A DNA stretch of 64,000 nucleotides from Chondrus crispus (lineage: Eukaryota > Rhodophyta > Florideophyceae > Gigartinales > Gigartinaceae): the NCBI RefSeq assembly GCF_000350225.1, contig NW_005179174.1, forward strand, positions 1-64,000, in the 5' to 3' direction. The notes beneath the pieces were generated by a model. It was not told the origin of the DNA and did not search any database. It worked only from the letters and a program-made list of their open reading frames with translations. Within the stretch, counting starts at the first letter, position 1, and the number at the start of each line of letters is the position of its first letter. The position numbers and the translations under genes are program-made. This document shows positions 10,657 to 20,183 of the stretch, one piece after another.

Positions 10657-11742
10657 CTAGCCAACAAGCCCTCTTCCTTGAGAATTCTTGTCCCTGTTTA
10701 CCAATAGATTCCTCATTTCCGTGACCTCTTTTCGATATCCGAGCTCATCAATATCTAAGCTTAATTGCCCAGCCAAATGATCGAAGGTGTCCAGCGATCT
10801 GAAGTACGTCAGCAGCTTTTCTGATGTACCCTCCGTCCGATTTCTCGGGCCGAGCATATAGTTGCTGAACGAAACGTTCACCTTGTCTTTACGTCCCCAT
10901 CCATCATCTAAGAATTTCCGCGGCACATGATCGTATATAAAAGTGATAACTGAAACTGGTTCCTCGAACTTCAACAATCGGAAGTATTTGTGGATGCCAT
11001 ATTCCACACCGCACAGCTTCGACTGCGGCATCCAATGCGGATTCATCTCGATGCGGCCCTCTTGCGTTAGTCGTCCGTCCGAGAACTCCTGTCGGATCCA
11101 GTCCTCAAAATGTGTCACGGTTCGCTTCTCAATAGGAAGTCTGTTGTGAACCATATTCAAGTACCCTGAAAGTGTTCTCGTGATAGGGTTTCGAGTAAGA
11201 ATATATTTTGGCACCTCGTCATTTTCCAAAATGTCCTCTATTTGCTCCTCCCGGAGAGTACTAAGCGCCATCTCCAGCCTCCAAGTCAAGTTATGTATGG
11301 CATAAACGCGGTCAAAATCTTCATTTCCAGATATTCTGCGAAGGAGACTCCTGTGATAAGTGCACCCGTTCTTAGGAGGCACACAAGATACCACCCTCAA
11401 ATCTGGAGTTTGCACAGCGTACATCATCTGGGCTGTCCAGACAGCAAAAGTTAAGTTGTAATCTCGGTGACTGAGCGGTCTACGCTCCTTCGATGGTTCC
11501 GGTTTAGTCGATGTCAAGCTTGCCTCTGACCATTTGTTGTCCGCTGCCACTGCTCCCCTCCCTGGCCATAATAGAGGAGGGTTCCCTTTCTTGTTCGGCT
11601 CTCCGTAGTGAGACATAAACGCATTCCAGAACGGCATCCAGATCATGCCCGATATGAACAGAACAATCAAGACAGTTTTCGATACTCTTTTTGTACGGCT
11701 CTGGAGACCCATGGCTTGGATCTTGGTGGGTGCCGCTTGCAT
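10657..11742 (-). CDS. Carbohydrate sulfotransferase, type II membrane protein
   Basis: The 361-residue product has a short basic N-terminus, one hydrophobic anchor at about residues 22-43, a stem, then a Sulfotransfer_2-type domain. The 5'-phosphosulfate (PAPS) loop is PPKNGCTYHRSLL at 122-134 and the 3'-phosphate site is RNPITRTLSGYL at 184-195. This is the layout of Golgi sulfotransferases of the HNK-1/chondroitin family, which move sulfate from PAPS to a polysaccharide. In red algae such enzymes are the natural candidates for sulfating carrageenan or agar-type galactans, but the acceptor cannot be read from the sequence. Start: the first in-frame Met; Met11 is a possible alternative. Confidence 0.85.
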   Translation of the reverse strand: MQAAPTKIQAMGLQSRTKRVSKTVLIVLFISGMIWMPFWNAFMSHYGEPNKKGNPPLLWPGRGAVAADNKWSEASLTSTKPEPSKERRPLSHRDYNLTFAVWTAQMMYAVQTPDLRVVSCVPPKNGCTYHRSLLRRISGNEDFDRVYAIHNLTWRLEMALSTLREEQIEDILENDEVPKYILTRNPITRTLSGYLNMVHNRLPIEKRTVTHFEDWIRQEFSDGRLTQEGRIEMNPHWMPQSKLCGVEYGIHKYFRLLKFEEPVSVITFIYDHVPRKFLDDGWGRKDKVNVSFSNYMLGPRNRTEGTSEKLLTYFRSLDTFDHLAGQLSLDIDELGYRKEVTEMRNLLVNRDKNSQGRGLVG

Positions 11743-13541
11743 ATTTACGACAAAGGCAAAAGATGGTGCCAGAAGCTCTGATAGATTGCAAACGAGGTGG
11801 GAGAGGGCAAACAGGTAGTCTACATAGGAGTAGAGACGGTAGGGGGGCAGAGGGAGGCAGTGATGGGTTTTGTACCACTGTCAAGTCAAGAGAAGAAAAA
11901 TTTGTGATGGACTGCGAGTTAGGAACGGCCCTGAGAAGTCGACATGTTATAAACCACTCATCTCGGAGCTACCTGGAATGTTTTTAAGTGAATTGAGAGT
12001 ACTGAAGCTGTGCCAAGGGCGATCTGGCTGGAAACGTGCAAGTTCCCAACCGGAGCTATCCTGTCATGTGCCAGACGTGCACGGATAGATTTCCTGACGC
12101 ATGACATGTCACAAACATATTCATGCAGCCTTTGATTTTGTCACTGTTTTTGTAACAGAGCATAAACAAATACAAGAACTGCCCGGATGCAGTATGCAGT
12201 TTTTTTTTTTTTTTTTCACGAGATTTGAAGCCTCACTGCAGCCATGTAGCTCATCTACTAGGATAAGGCCCGGTGGAGATGTTCTTTAATTGCAAGGTCC
12301 TTCAACAGCCCATTAATTCGAGGAGGGCACTGGAGCAATGAACTTGCTGAACATTAGGCATTGCTACAGAGGCTGCGACGACACCTATCAAACTACTTTT
12401 AAAAGCGAGTGCTTGACGCGTATCCGTAGCGAAAATATACAAAAAATGAAATGTGCACATTCTCGTTACGGAAGTTTCACGGCCAGGAGCTGCCCTCATC
12501 ACAATTTATGATTTCATACACCGAAACAAATGCTAATATTAAACATGTCCCGTATTCCATCACCTATATCGGGAAACGGATTCCGTGATGGCTACGTACC
12601 TAAATATAAGCAGTTCTTTATACGTCTCACAATGACAAGCAAATCTCGACTATGCTGAAAGGCAGTTCCAAGACTTGGTCCAAGTGCTTTTTTGGTCTTC
12701 GAAGCAGCGCGACTGGCCACACGATGTTCAGTGTTCGCCATGACAAGAAAGCCGATGGACATGGCGTTCACGTCAAAAGATCCCTTGGAATGGAAACCTC
12801 CCCTTTTTGGGCACTAAGAAAGCAGGGCTAGGCTGTACCGAGAGCTTTTGCATTGCTCAAGGCTGCTACGAACGCTTACCATGTTCTTTCTGTCCAAAGC
12901 ATGTGGACATGCATCTGTCCCCTTCAGACCTAGTTCGGTGTTGCATCACACAACTTCAGATGTGAGAGTAGTTAGACCCGAGTCGCCTGGAGCATTAAGG
13001 TCATACGCATGCCTTCTTTTGTGGGTTGCACCTCTGAACAGACAGTTTGGCTCGGAAAAACGAAGGGTAGGGCAGAGCTGCCATGTTGTCTGTGAATTGT
13101 AGGGTGGCCAGACTATTGTATGATCCTGAGAGAAAACGTGAGATCAGGACTACAGTATTTCCATTCCTTATTATTATATATATTATTAGACCTTTCATGC
13201 AAATACCTCTCGCACAGGGAATGAATTTGATACTTACAGTAAAAGTACTGTGCAATTGGAACTGATCAGGTATATCAGTATTCTCGAAATATTTGCTAGA
13301 ATACATGGTCTTTTCAGTTCCAGGTGATCTGTTTTCGATTGACTTCCCCATAACCAGAGCTGTACTGTGTTACGAAAATCATTGGTCCAATTCAAAAAAG
13401 GGCGGTCTTTTACAATATACCTTGGTCTTCCGGTAAGATGTCAGCATCGCAAGCCCGTAAAGCACCCTGCCAAACTGCAACCACATCAACCCACTCTTTC
13501 TCCCTTCCATCACTCCTTCCCTTTTTTACCAGAGCCTGAAA
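11743..13541. other. Intergenic region, no gene seen
   Basis: Upstream region of the sulfotransferase gene plus AT-rich DNA with a poly-T run at about 12200-12217. Open frames are short and show no known motif. Confidence 0.5.
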
Positions 13542-14811
13542 ATGGCATCTGCAACCTCTGCGCAAGGTGCAAGAGCTTTGCTCTTGCTCTCCGATGCCGC
13601 CGTCGAGCGTCGTGCAGACTTGCAGGAGTTTGCATCCGACTCTGACGCGATTGATACGGACGAGGAGGTGCAGAGCGAGTCCCCAATTTATGATCAATTT
13701 TACGAAAATAGGGGAGCAAGCGCTATCATTCAGATGACCAATTTTAGCCTTACAGAGTTCTATGCCACTTGGTGCGTTCTGGAAAAGGCAATCAAGGAGA
13801 GGTACAATGCGGGGGCGGGACACAAATGTTCACATACTCCTTGGGATGTCTTTTTTATGACACTTGCCGTGCTAAAGCACGGAGGTCAATGGGACTTCTT
13901 GGCCAAGATGTTCAGTTTAAAAGTTCCCACGTTCGAGCGTATGATTATGAAATTTATAGATATTATCTCGTATCCAGTGTTTGAACACTATGTGGAGTAT
14001 TAAAATAAGAAGTAGAAAATGGAACTCATGAGCAGCAAGAACATTGGATTTAAAAACTACCCTATTGCACGCTATGCCACAGATGTGTTATGTGAGATTC
14101 CAGCAAAGTTTTCGCCCTAGTGGCAGCCTAGAAGAAGGAAAACTGTACTTTAGTGGCAAGCAAAAAAATTTATGGGTACAAAACTGAAGTTTCGGTACTT
14201 CCGAATGGCCTCGCGCTTGGCTGCAGCGCTCACAAGCCCAGGTCGGTGTCGGATTTACAAATATTGGAGGTGATGCTCCCTTTTCATGCGAAACAACTTC
14301 GCAAAAGAGAAGGTGAAACTGACATCGACGATGATGGGCATTTGTCGGATGAGTACCCCAATTACTGGGCTGTACTGTGTGATAAAGGGTACTATGGGGC
14401 GAAGGAGTTCTGTCTTGTGATCCATCCAACGAAAAAGCCCATTAATAGAACACTAACACAAGCTGAGGTTTCAAATAACGGGCACATCTCAAGTGATAGA
14501 ATTATAGTGGAAAATTTTTTTGGACGGCTTTGTGGGCTGCGGAATGTCATGGCGGCGAAGTGGAAATGGAGCGAGGCTGGATACGATAGTATATTCCGTT
14601 TTTGTGTGGGACTGACGACCTATCATTTGCACAAGCATCCTCTACGTGCTGAGGACTCTACAGTTTTAAAGCAATGAAGAACCGACATTATCATATCGCA
14701 ACTACTCAGATTCAGAAACGCCGTCAATTGCAGAGGAGGTATCGCGAGAAACGTCGTCGCAGAGTTGAAATGCAGTTCAGATCCATCCACAACACAGACG
14801 AGTCCGACTAA
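13542..14811 (+). pseudogene. PIF/Harbinger-like DDE transposase, frameshifted
   Basis: Open segments 13542-14003 and 14153-14677 belong to one transposase of the DDE_Tnp_4 (Harbinger) type. The catalytic acids are visible: Asp in YATD (codon 14082-14084), Asp in CDKGYYG (14381-14383) and Glu in IVENFFGRL (14510-14512). A stop at 14001-14003, shifts between 14085 and 14100, a shift in the A-run near 14160 and one near 14675 break the frame; the basic C-terminal tail (REKRRRR) continues in another frame to 14811. The N-terminus carries an acidic region (about 13640-13690). I did not find terminal inverted repeats. It cannot make a full protein as it stands, so it is a dead copy. Confidence 0.8.
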
Positions 14812-15006
14812 CACTCGTCGTGTTGCCAGACCCGGACGGTACGCTGAACAACGTCTTTCTCTGTATCGTTGCATCTCTGGGAAATGTTTCCGGATGCCCT
14901 CGTCATAAAAAATAGTGATCACCCGAACCGCATGCACTTTCGCACTTCACATGCCCCGGGATCCCCGTTGCGACGCGGACCTTAAGGTCCGCGTACCGCT
15001 GCCGCG

Positions 15007-16437
15007 GTGCCGTCTAGAACGGCCCCACATACCGCGCCGACCCACAGTGCTCCGGCAAGTGTGCTCGACGCCCTGCTCGACGTCCTGCTCGCCGACCACC
15101 GCTGCCCCGCCCTGTCCGTGCGCCTCAAGAACCTCGCGTGCTACGTCCTGGCCCACAGCGCGAAGAACCCCACCCTCACCGCACATTCGGCCTACCTGGC
15201 AAACCGCTTCGTCGCCACGGACACCCGGCTGGCCGCCTGCACCTACCGCCCGTTCCTGGCCGCGCTCAACGCCGCCTATCGCCGCCGCAGGGACCGCGAG
15301 GAGGAGGAGAATGCCTCCGACTCGTCCACGTCGTCCGCGTCCGCCAGCTCGCCGCCCTGCCCAGATCACTGCCGCCCAATATCCAAGGTCGACGCCGTGC
15401 GCAAGCGCATGCGCCTGCGAGCCCAGCTCGCAGACCAGCTCGGCACCGCCCCGCGCCCGGGCGAGGAGAAAAAGCTCCCCATCATTGCCGGCGTGCTGTC
15501 ATCGTCGCCGAAGGTTAAGAGATCGCTGTCAAGACGCACCCTGTCCCGGTCGAGACGGAGGAGGAGGCTCGAAGAGAGCGCGGAGGAGAGCAGGTTGTAC
15601 GTGGGCTTGGAGGACGGCGTGCTGGAGGATGAGGATGACTTTGTCGAGGAGCCGGCGACCATTTCCGACATATTGCCGACGGGGGAGACGCCGTATAAAC
15701 TGGGGCTGCTAAAGTGTCAGCGCGGCGTCCCGGGCTTGGCGCTCGAGGATGGCGAGCAGGACGCGGTGATGGAGAGGCGCGCGTTGAGACCCATGTTCGG
15801 TGAGGCCGGTCATAGTGGGGGGATGCGGCGGGATGCCGAGTTGCCAGAGCAGCCGTGTAGCGTGAGGGGCTTGTTCCAGCAGACCGCCTACGATTTCGAG
15901 GGGACGGAGCCCAGCTTTTCGGACATGGGTGACAACCCAAAAGTGCTCGAGGTGCCCAGCTTGAACGCAATTGCAACTGTCGGCGATGATGAGTATGGCT
16001 TTGACGACGTGGACGAGGAGGACGAAGAAGAAGGCGACGAAGCAATATACAAGCAGCTTCAGAAACATGGTGATATGATCGACGCTGCCGAGGAGGAGCA
16101 GCGGTACTTTGACGAGCAGGGTGACCACTACGCATTCGACGAATCCGTGTTCACCGAGCGAGAAGTGGCCGTGCTGCTCCTCGCGCACGACATCGCACGC
16201 GCCTCGAAGCGGAACTCTGCGCGGATGGAAAAGTGTCCAGACGCCCCTTCAGGGCCTCCGCTGACGGCGGCAACCGCCGCGCGTATCGAGGACCTGTTCA
16301 AGTCGGACGCGATCATGGAAATGGTTTCCGTCGTCGCTGTGTTTCACATGCTCCAGCGGTGGCCCGTGTGCTTCCCGTACCGCGCAGAGGGCGAGTCGCT
16401 CGAGGCGCCAGGCTGCCGTAGCGCGAGACAGGGGTGA
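15007..16437 (+). CDS. Putative AhpD-like (carboxymuconolactone decarboxylase-like) protein
   Basis: The 476-residue frame has two helical segments that resemble halves of an AhpD-like fold: residues ~20-75 (CPALSVRLKNLACYVLAHSA) and ~375-440 (FTEREVAVLLLAHDIA, then SDAIMEMVSVVAVFHML). The middle is low-complexity: Ser-rich near residues 105-115, Arg-rich near 180 and strongly acidic near 330-345. The usual CxxC redox pair is not seen, so activity is doubtful. Codon use is GC-rich like host genes. The last ~18 codons overlap a coding-like sequence on the other strand, and an LTR begins 122 bp downstream, so the 3' end may be rearranged. The family call is tentative. Confidence 0.45.
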   Translation: MPSRTAPHTAPTHSAPASVLDALLDVLLADHRCPALSVRLKNLACYVLAHSAKNPTLTAHSAYLANRFVATDTRLAACTYRPFLAALNAAYRRRRDREEEENASDSSTSSASASSPPCPDHCRPISKVDAVRKRMRLRAQLADQLGTAPRPGEEKKLPIIAGVLSSSPKVKRSLSRRTLSRSRRRRRLEESAEESRLYVGLEDGVLEDEDDFVEEPATISDILPTGETPYKLGLLKCQRGVPGLALEDGEQDAVMERRALRPMFGEAGHSGGMRRDAELPEQPCSVRGLFQQTAYDFEGTEPSFSDMGDNPKVLEVPSLNAIATVGDDEYGFDDVDEEDEEEGDEAIYKQLQKHGDMIDAAEEEQRYFDEQGDHYAFDESVFTEREVAVLLLAHDIARASKRNSARMEKCPDAPSGPPLTAATAARIEDLFKSDAIMEMVSVVAVFHMLQRWPVCFPYRAEGESLEAPGCRSARQG

Positions 16438-16559
16438 CGAGGCACAGATGCGTGCGGGTCTCGAAGGCGTGGACGAGCGGGTAGACGAAGACGGTGCGGG
16501 CGCGCGCGAAGCGCGCCCGCTCGCGGCGCTCCTCGAGCAGGCGGGCGACGCAGCTGGGC
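16385..16559 (-). pseudogene. Coding-like fragment cut by LTR insertion
   Basis: The minus-strand frame reads a plausible protein segment (RLLEERRERARFARARTVFV, then YPLVHAFETRTHLCLVTPVS) that runs straight into the LTR start at 16560, where the sense is lost. It overlaps the 3' end of the AhpD-like frame. It may be a remnant of a host gene interrupted by Gypsy element 1. The family is not recognised. Confidence 0.35.
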
Positions 16560-17734
16560 TGTAGTGCAATACGCACCTGAAAAGGGGGGTGAAAAGAAAG
16601 GAAAATATTTGGATATGAAAAGTAGTCCGGGTTGGGGGACACACGTGTGAATAATTGCACAGTTTTAATTTTTAATTATTTCATTTTATTTAGTTAATTA
16701 GTTGGCATTAATTTTGCTGACACTAGATTAGATCTAGGATCTAGCGCCGCGAGCCACTGTAGTGGCTCCGGCAGGGCGATATATATCTTAGCCCTCTGAC
16801 CACCAAGTCTGTAAAGGTAACTCGAGTTGCCGGAGTTGAATGTCGCCTTGGTCGAAGTCCGTCTCTACCAAGACGCTCCCTTTTACCTAATCCTACGGCA
16901 TCCTTCAGCGCTCGGGGGTCCCCTTCCTTTTTCCTTTATTTCCCAATCGAACCCGAGTTGCCAGAGTTGAATATCGCCTTGGTCGAAGTCCGTTTTTCCC
17001 AAGACGCTCCCTTTTACCGCAGATTGCGTTATCCATTGCGCTCGGGGGTTCCCCTTCCTTTTTCCTTTATTTCCCTATTCTTTTCTATCTCTACCTCTAT
17101 TTTCCCTTAATTGTGTTGGTTCCACTGGAGTTGGTTGCGACCGATCCGGTGTAGGTGTTTTAGCCATCGGGCAGCACGTTGTGTAGCGCTGCTACTGTTT
17201 CAAGTTCCGTCGGAAGGCTGTTGCAACGACGCCTCCGTCGAAGGTCTTACTGTATAAGACAGAGTTGGTACCGCCTACCGCGATCGCGATCGCGCTGGTG
17301 AGGGTGTTTTTAGCCATCGGGCAACACGTCGGTAGTAGCGTTGCTACACGGTTACGATCCCGTGGGGTAGTGCTGAACAAGCCCCCGTCGAAGACCTTGA
17401 ATTACACACAAGGTGCTGAAGACGCTCGTCGAGCATTGGCCTTACAACCCAGCGAACCGCGGTTACATCCTCGTAGACAAGCCCAACCCGCACTCGTCGA
17501 GCGCTCAAGTCTTCACAAGTCTCTACCACCATTATCCTCCCGGGCCGGGCATCTTTCCTTAACACCCCCCGTCGGAGTTGAGCTACCGTGGGCCGCAAGC
17601 CCACACAAGGGGAAAGGGAGTCTCGAACGCTCCGTGCCGCGTGCCATCGGCAGTGGTTGTTGCTGTTGTTGTTTTTCTTCTTTTTGTTTGACCGTCGGAC
17701 TGCGTTCGCGGCCTGCCAGGCACATTGCACTACA
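16560..17734 (+). repeat. LTR of Gypsy element 1 (1175 bp)
   Basis: It begins TGTAGTGCAAT and ends ATTGCACTACA, so it has TG...CA ends within an 11-bp terminal inverted repeat. It contains a direct duplication of a GAGTTGCC-GAGTTGAAT...CGCCTTGGTCGAAGTCCG block (about 16820 and 16950) that the other two LTRs in this window carry only once. The AT-rich promoter zone lies at 16655-16790. Confidence 0.88.
16779..16787 (+). promoter_or_regulatory. LTR TATA box with upstream dyad
   Basis: ATATATATC follows a perfect dyad GAGCCACT-GT-AGTGGCTC at 16751-16768. Related TATA and partly conserved dyads occur in the LTRs at 30788 and 56728, supporting a functional promoter core. Confidence 0.55.
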
Positions 17735-17738
17735 AAAG

Positions 17739-17750
17739 TGGTCTCCCGAT
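17739..17750 (+). other. Probable primer-binding site
   Basis: TGGTCTCCCGAT starts 4 nt after the LTR. The same site occurs in element 2 at 31820. Its complement would be a tRNA 3' end of the form GGGAGACCA; I cannot name the tRNA with certainty. Confidence 0.55.
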
Positions 17751-17897
17751 CTAGAATTGTCTACAGCAAACCCGACCTAGAATTGTGTCGACGACAGCCT
17801 CGGTCTGCAGTTGCACTACAAAAGTGGTCTGGGTAACGGAGTCTCTTTTTTATTTTTCGTTTGTAACTTTTTTTGCGTAGGTTCGCTCGTACGAGCG

Positions 17898-20183
17898 ATG
17901 TCGACAAGCGCCCCCGGGGACGTCGGTCCCGGGGCGAGTAGGACCGGATCGGTAAGGGCGTCGAGGATCCCGCGAGTTCCTCACACCCGAAGCCAGGCCA
18001 ATACGGCCACGGATCCCGAAGGTCAAGAATCCCCGACGGGGATTGAGGCCGACAAGGATAACCTATCTTACAGGTTCGAGAAGATGGGCTAGGAAATTCG
18101 CCAAGAGATGACGAAAAATCTCGAGGCTGAATTAGCCCTCGTCCGGAAGCAACTGGAGTTGCAAGCATCCGAGTTCCACACCGTTTTAGGAGAGCTGTCG
18201 GCTCGAGTAGATCTCGTCGAGAAGGAGCGAGGTGAGGCGACCGACGGTCTGGAGCCGGAGGTCCTAGCTTCGTTGAAATTTTCAGTCAGGGACGCAAGGC
18301 GCGACGCGAATCAAGCTTTGGAGTCCTTAGGTAAATTTAGAAGCAGTATCGACGACAGGTTTGACCGCGCCGCTCATCGTCTCAAGGACCTTGAACAGGT
18401 CGCCGGGCAAGAGCCGCTCCCAACGGGTCGAGAAGGCGACCGTCGACCGAAGAAGGACAAGGTCGCGGTACAGCGGAGTTCCAAGTCGAAGACTTCGAAG
18501 AAGAATCTGCGACGCCGGAGCAAGAGTCACGGTAGTGACGAGCCGGAGGACCAAGACTCAATGGCCGAGTCGAATGGCCTTTCCGAAGATGGCGACGACG
18601 GTTCGTCGAACCATGCCAGCGATTCCGAACATGGTTCAGAGGAAGGAAAAGGAATTTTGCAGGGCAAGAGAATTACCTCCAGACGGGGCGGGATCACTTC
18701 GTCCGCCTCGCGGAGAGACAAGGACGCGGAGCCAGAGGACGTCGCAACACGACGCGGGCCGCGATGGGAGGAGTTGGAGGAGCTGAATCCGACCAACTAC
18801 CTCTTCAAGAAGTTACTTTCGTACCGAACGTACCGCTTGCGGAACCCGCAGACATATTTGTCAAGTTCCCGGCGGACCGCCGTGCGAAAAATCAAGAGAG
18901 ATATTCCGCCTAAGGTGAAGAAGGACAACACGTTCACAGGTGAGGACGGGGTCCTTGTGTTGGATTTTTTGGCAAAATTAGTTCAAGAGTTTGATACTCA
19001 AGAAATGAACGAGAGGCAAGCGATCCGCTTGTTTCCCGAATTTCTAAGCGGCATCGCCTTAAGACAGTACACTTCGGTGTCTCAGACGGTCGGGTCCCAC
19101 CACGGAAAGGTATCCGTTTGGCCGGAGGCCGTACAGTGGTTGTTGAGGAGTTTCGCAACCGACGAGGCGATCCGTCAAGCCGTGCTCGCATTGCGAGAAG
19201 TTCAGCAAAGACCGTCTGAAGACGAGATGGAATTTTATATCCGTCTGACGGACGCAAGCAATCGATGTGGAAACGTATATTCGATTGAAGAACAGATGAC
19301 GATGTTTATTGAAGGACTCGATTCGAGTATCAAGCCGATGGTATCTCAATACCGACAAGACAATCGGGACGTTTCGTTTTTGAGACTAGTTAATAACGCT
19401 AAGGCGCATGGCTCGGCGAGCCGCACTAAGGACAAGAAGACCAAGAAGGTCACGATTCAGACGCCGTCGACGATCAGGGCGGGTAAGAAGCCGAGGGCTT
19501 CTTATCCCGGTCGTAAAAGTCACGCCGCCGTCCACTTAGCCGAGTCAATCCCCGCGTCAGATGAGCGCGGTGCGCACGGAAGCAGCGAAAATCATTATGA
19601 AGGAGCATTGGTAGCCGAAGGCGAGTTTATTGAGCCATCGGAGGGCTACGAACACGAGGATTACGGGGCAAGCGGGTCGTCAACTTTACCGACGCCCATA
19701 TACGCGACGGAGTCGTTTTCAGAGCCCACGGATCCCGTGATGATGTTTCGGGGGCGCGGCCACACGCCGGCGCCGCGCATTCCGATGGAAGACAAGTGTA
19801 CGACGTTTCGAAGGCCAGGCTGAATGGGAAGGCCGCAACGTCAAGGAAGGCCGCCGGCCCGTGGAGGACCTAGGCGGCAATATACCGTCAAGACGCACGG
19901 ACTGGTGTGCTATCATTGTTACGAAAAGGGGCACGCCGCGCCAACGTGCATTCTTTCCCTCCGGGAAATGCACCGAGTTTTGGAAAATTATGAGGCGTTG
20001 TCTCCGATAGAGAGGTTAGGGATACCATCGACGAGTTATCTGAAGGTCAAGAATTGGTTCGATTCGCAGACGGCGAGCACGCCGAGTGCTTCAACGCCGA
20101 GGCCGAACCAACCCTTCAGAGGGCCCGCCGCGGGGCCCGCGTCGTCGGACGTGAGAAGGAACCGGCAGCGGCAGGAAAACTAG
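17898..20183 (+). pseudogene. gag: Gag of Gypsy element 1, two in-frame stops
   Basis: ATG at 17898 opens a frame that continues to 20183 apart from TAG at 18090-18092 and TGA at 19821-19823 (a Trp codon in element 2). The product has an N-terminal coiled-coil-like region, a Lys/Ser-rich linker, a retrotransposon gag core (around EWEELEELNPTNY and QRPSEDEMEFYIRL) and one CCHC zinc knuckle, CYHCYEKGHAAPTC, near the end. It overlaps pol by 130 nt in the -1 frame. Confidence 0.85.

Noticed and set aside
15515-16188. Minus-strand frames of 206 and 159 codons
   Set aside because: They are antisense shadows of the AhpD-like frame.
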